Below are positions 5,173 through 6,978 of a stretch of DNA of 6,978 nucleotides, one piece after another. The notes under the pieces were generated by a model. The model was not told the origin of the DNA. It saw nothing but the letters and a program-made list of their open reading frames with translations, and ran no database searches. This stretch comes from Acidimicrobiales bacterium (GTDB lineage: Bacteria > Actinomycetota > Acidimicrobiia > Acidimicrobiales > CADCSY01): contig JAUJLZ010000094.1 in assembly GCA_030447125.1 (NCBI GenBank), positions 1 to 6,978 of the forward strand. The letters run 5' to 3'. A program made the translations under genes and the position numbers. Within the stretch, counting starts at the first letter, position 1. Each line of letters opens with the position of its first letter.

Positions 5173-5931
5173 GTGGCCCGGCGGTGGTGCGACCGCCTGG
5201 ATCCGGTGACCGAACTGGTGGAGTGCAGCGGCGAGCGCCACCGGGTGAGCTGGCGACGGGGCAGCCTGGTGGTCGAGGACCACGACCTCGAGGCCGAACG
5301 GGCCATGAAGGCGCTCGGCGCCGAGACCCCGGCGTGCCTGCGCCTGGTGAAGCAGTGGCGAGACCTCCACTCCTGGGCCACCTCCCCCGAGTTGTACGTG
5401 CAGATGCGCGACCGGTTGGGTCCCGAGCGCATCCTCGGCCCCGGCGCGCTGGTCGAACCCAGCGAGCTCTCGCTCCTGCTCACCTGGGAGCGAGCCTGGC
5501 GAGCGTCGGCCTATTCCGACTCCGGCCACGAACGGCTGCTGGAGCGCCAGCTGGGGGACCGGGCCCGAGCGCCCCTGAGCGACCACGTCGCCCAGTGGTC
5601 CCGGCGCCTCGAGTGCGGTCGTACCCCGGCGGTCGAGGTGAAGCTGGCCCGACCAGGCCGCCTGCCCGGGGCCGTCGGCAGCATCGACCGCTTCGGCGCC
5701 CGGGCCACGGTCACCCTCGGGGTGGGCTGGGCCCTCGACGTCTGGGCACGAGGCCTGGCCGTGGTCGACGACGGGTTCGTGGTGGAGATCCTCCCGTCGC
5801 CCGGGGCACTCGGGGCGAGAGCGCTGCGTTGGGAGCGCCAGGTGGATGGCGGCGCCCGGCCCGTCGTGGTCCCGGCCCGGTTGGGGCGCGACGCAGGGGG
5901 TTCTTGGCGCCTCGCCTGGAACGCCACGTGA
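5173..5931 (+). CDS. Unrecognised 252-aa protein in the ATPase/VWA module
   Basis: I do not recognise this family. The protein is soluble, with no signal peptide or membrane segment. It is rich in Trp and Arg: W5, W27, W62, W68, W105, W109, W142, W186, W191, W220, W245, W249. The N-terminal half looks helical, with charged helices around 36-63 and 95-126. The C-terminal half (about 150-250) has alternating hydrophobic strands such as ARATVTLGVGWALDV (176-190) and GFVVEIL (201-207), suggesting a beta-rich domain. No catalytic motif is apparent. Coding is supported by the strong site before GTG 5173, an uninterrupted frame, third-position G/C bias like its neighbours, and a 24-nt gap after the VWA gene. 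Position suggests a third component or a target of the ATPase/VWA pair; this is inference only. Confidence 0.8.
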   Translation: MARRWCDRLDPVTELVECSGERHRVSWRRGSLVVEDHDLEAERAMKALGAETPACLRLVKQWRDLHSWATSPELYVQMRDRLGPERILGPGALVEPSELSLLLTWERAWRASAYSDSGHERLLERQLGDRARAPLSDHVAQWSRRLECGRTPAVEVKLARPGRLPGAVGSIDRFGARATVTLGVGWALDVWARGLAVVDDGFVVEILPSPGALGARALRWERQVDGGARPVVVPARLGRDAGGSWRLAWNAT

Positions 5932-5942
5932 GACGAGGTCGA

Positions 5943-5954
5943 AGTCCTAGGACT
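5943..5954 (+). promoter_or_regulatory. Perfect 12-bp palindrome upstream of the ligase gene
   Basis: AGTCCTAGGACT is its own reverse complement and fills part of the 37-bp gap before the ligase. Its right half contains TAGGAC (5948-5953), a loose -10 match, so an operator overlapping a promoter is possible. It also supplies the TAG that closes the ligase frame upstream, limiting the choice of start codon. Confidence 0.4.
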
Positions 5955-5968
5955 GGCACGATGAAGAC

Positions 5969-6978
5969 GTGGACAGCTTCCCGAGGCAGGTCCCCCGCCT
6001 GTTGCCCATGCTCGCCGGGGGGAACGGCATGCCCCCGGTTCCGGCCGACCACCAGCTCGAGCCCAAGCTCGACGGCCAGCGGGTCGTGGCCATCGTGGAG
6101 GCCGACCGAGTGGTCCTGACCAACCGCCGGGGAGGCGAGATCACCTCCACCTATCCGGAGCTGGCCGCCCTCCCCGTCACCCTCGAGGGCCATGAGGCCG
6201 TCCTCGACGGGGAGGTGGTGACCTTCGACGCCGCCGGCCGGACGAGCTTCCAGCACCTCCAGCGACGGATGCACGTCACGTCGCCGTCCGCCCGGCTCCT
6301 GTCCGAGACGCCGGTGACGTTCATGGCCTTCGACGTGTTGTGGCTCGACGGCGTGGCCCTGGTCGAGCGCCCCCAACACGAGCGGCGCCGGATGCTCGAG
6401 GAGCTCGGGCTACAGGGGCCGGCGTGGCAGACCGTGCCCGTGCTCGACGCCGCACCCGACGAGATCCTCCAGGCCTGTCGGGAGGTCGGCCTCGAGGGGT
6501 TCATGGCCAAGCACCGCGAGGCCCGCTACCAGCCCGGCCGGCGATCGGCGGCGTGGTGGAAGATCAAGTGCGGGCGGCGCCGGGAGCTCGTGGTCGGCGG
6601 CTGGTCGGCGGGCCAGGGATCGCGGGCCACGAGCATCGGCTCGCTGGCGCTGGGCTGCTTCGACGTGGGCCCGGGTGAGGCTGAGCGCCGAGGTCGTCCG
6701 CCGCGCCTGGTCTACGTGGGCCAGGCCGGATCAGGCCTGACCGAGGCGACGATCCAACAGCTCCGGCGGCTGTTCGCCCAGATCGAGACCCCAACCTCGC
6801 CCTTCGTCGACGTGCCCGCCACCCCGCTGCGCTTCGTCCGACCCCTCCTCGTGGTCGAGGTGGCCTACAGCGAGGTCACCGAGTCGGGCCTGCTCCGCCA
6901 ACCCTCGATCAAGGGCCTGCGCACCGACGTGGTGGCCGAGGACGTGGTCGTGGACGACGAGCTGGCGCCGAGGGTGGC
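5969..6978 (+). CDS. ATP-dependent DNA ligase, LigD ligase-domain type (C-terminus beyond window)
   Basis: This enzyme seals nicks using ATP through a lysyl-AMP intermediate. At least 336 codons are present with no stop before the right edge. Counting GTG 5969 as residue 1, motif I is EPKLDGQR with nucleophile K33. LDGE ends at E82, motif III is FMAFDVLWLDG (118-128), motif IV EGFMAK (176-181), and motif V WWKIK (196-200). The OB-fold domain follows, ending with RQPSIKGLRTD (310-320), which resembles motif VI. No polymerase or phosphoesterase domain precedes it, so it is a stand-alone ligase like LigC or the ligase module of LigD, a type linked to non-homologous end joining or repair. The frame is closed by TAG at 5948, leaving GTG 5969, TTG 6002, and ATG 6008 as starts. 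GTG 5969 keeps the family-typical lead into LLPMLA but lacks a good Shine-Dalgarno site. Confidence 0.93.
   Translation, partial: MDSFPRQVPRLLPMLAGGNGMPPVPADHQLEPKLDGQRVVAIVEADRVVLTNRRGGEITSTYPELAALPVTLEGHEAVLDGEVVTFDAAGRTSFQHLQRRMHVTSPSARLLSETPVTFMAFDVLWLDGVALVERPQHERRRMLEELGLQGPAWQTVPVLDAAPDEILQACREVGLEGFMAKHREARYQPGRRSAAWWKIKCGRRRELVVGGWSAGQGSRATSIGSLALGCFDVGPGEAERRGRPPRLVYVGQAGSGLTEATIQQLRRLFAQIETPTSPFVDVPATPLRFVRPLLVVEVAYSEVTESGLLRQPSIKGLRTDVVAEDVVVDDELAPRV

Noticed and set aside
5961..5968. ATG 5961 as the ligase start
   Set aside because: It is out of frame with the ligase motifs; the frame holding EPKLDGQR is reached only from GTG 5969, TTG 6002, ATG 6008 or later.
5016..6119. 367-codon plus-strand frame across the unknown gene and ligase start
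   Set aside because: It overlaps the VWA end, the 5173 gene, and the ligase in a different frame, with an Arg/Gly/Pro-rich shadow translation.

Overview
The window is very GC-rich, with strong G/C preference at third codon positions, and is densely coding. It carries radA next to disA, a lipoprotein with an LppM/DUF3153-like layout, TANNNT-type -10 elements placed directly before start codons, and a stand-alone LigD-type ATP-dependent ligase. Together these point to a high-GC actinobacterium (Actinomycetota). A deep lineage such as Acidimicrobiia is plausible, but the sequence alone does not prove it. I see no mobile elements, tRNA or rRNA genes, or CRISPR arrays.

Left half, minus strand (1-2565): three genes read leftwards. 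They are a membrane-anchored lipoprotein (1810-2565), radA (354-1736), and the first 95 codons of disA (1-286, running off the left edge). RadA is the RecA-like branch-migration ATPase of recombination and repair. DisA is the DNA-integrity-scanning diadenylate cyclase, and in mycobacteria RadA is reported to restrain it. The lipoprotein has its own strong ribosome binding site. radA may have its own leaderless promoter.

Right half, plus strand (2668-6978): a divergent block starts about 100 bp from the lipoprotein start. It encodes a MoxR-type AAA+ ATPase (2668-3759), a DUF2201 protein with a metallopeptidase-like N-terminus and a VWA-like C-terminus (3946-5148), a protein I do not recognise (5173-5931), and a LigD-type ATP-dependent DNA ligase (5969 to beyond the right edge). 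The first three look like one functional module: an AAA+ chaperone/remodeller, its VWA partner, and a companion of unknown role. The ligase follows after 37 bp that contain a perfect 12-bp palindrome.

The most unusual part is the 186-bp gap between the ATPase and VWA genes. It holds an 11-bp inverted repeat with a nested hairpin, two perfect hairpins sharing a GCC-TTC-GGC core, and an initiation region in which a Shine-Dalgarno sequence is separated from the ATG by one of those hairpins. A four-codon minicistron also overlaps that ATG. In addition, the HExxH position of the DUF2201 protein reads HHTGH, so the catalytic glutamate is absent. The best candidate for something undescribed is therefore the ATPase/VWA/unknown-protein module with its structured leader.
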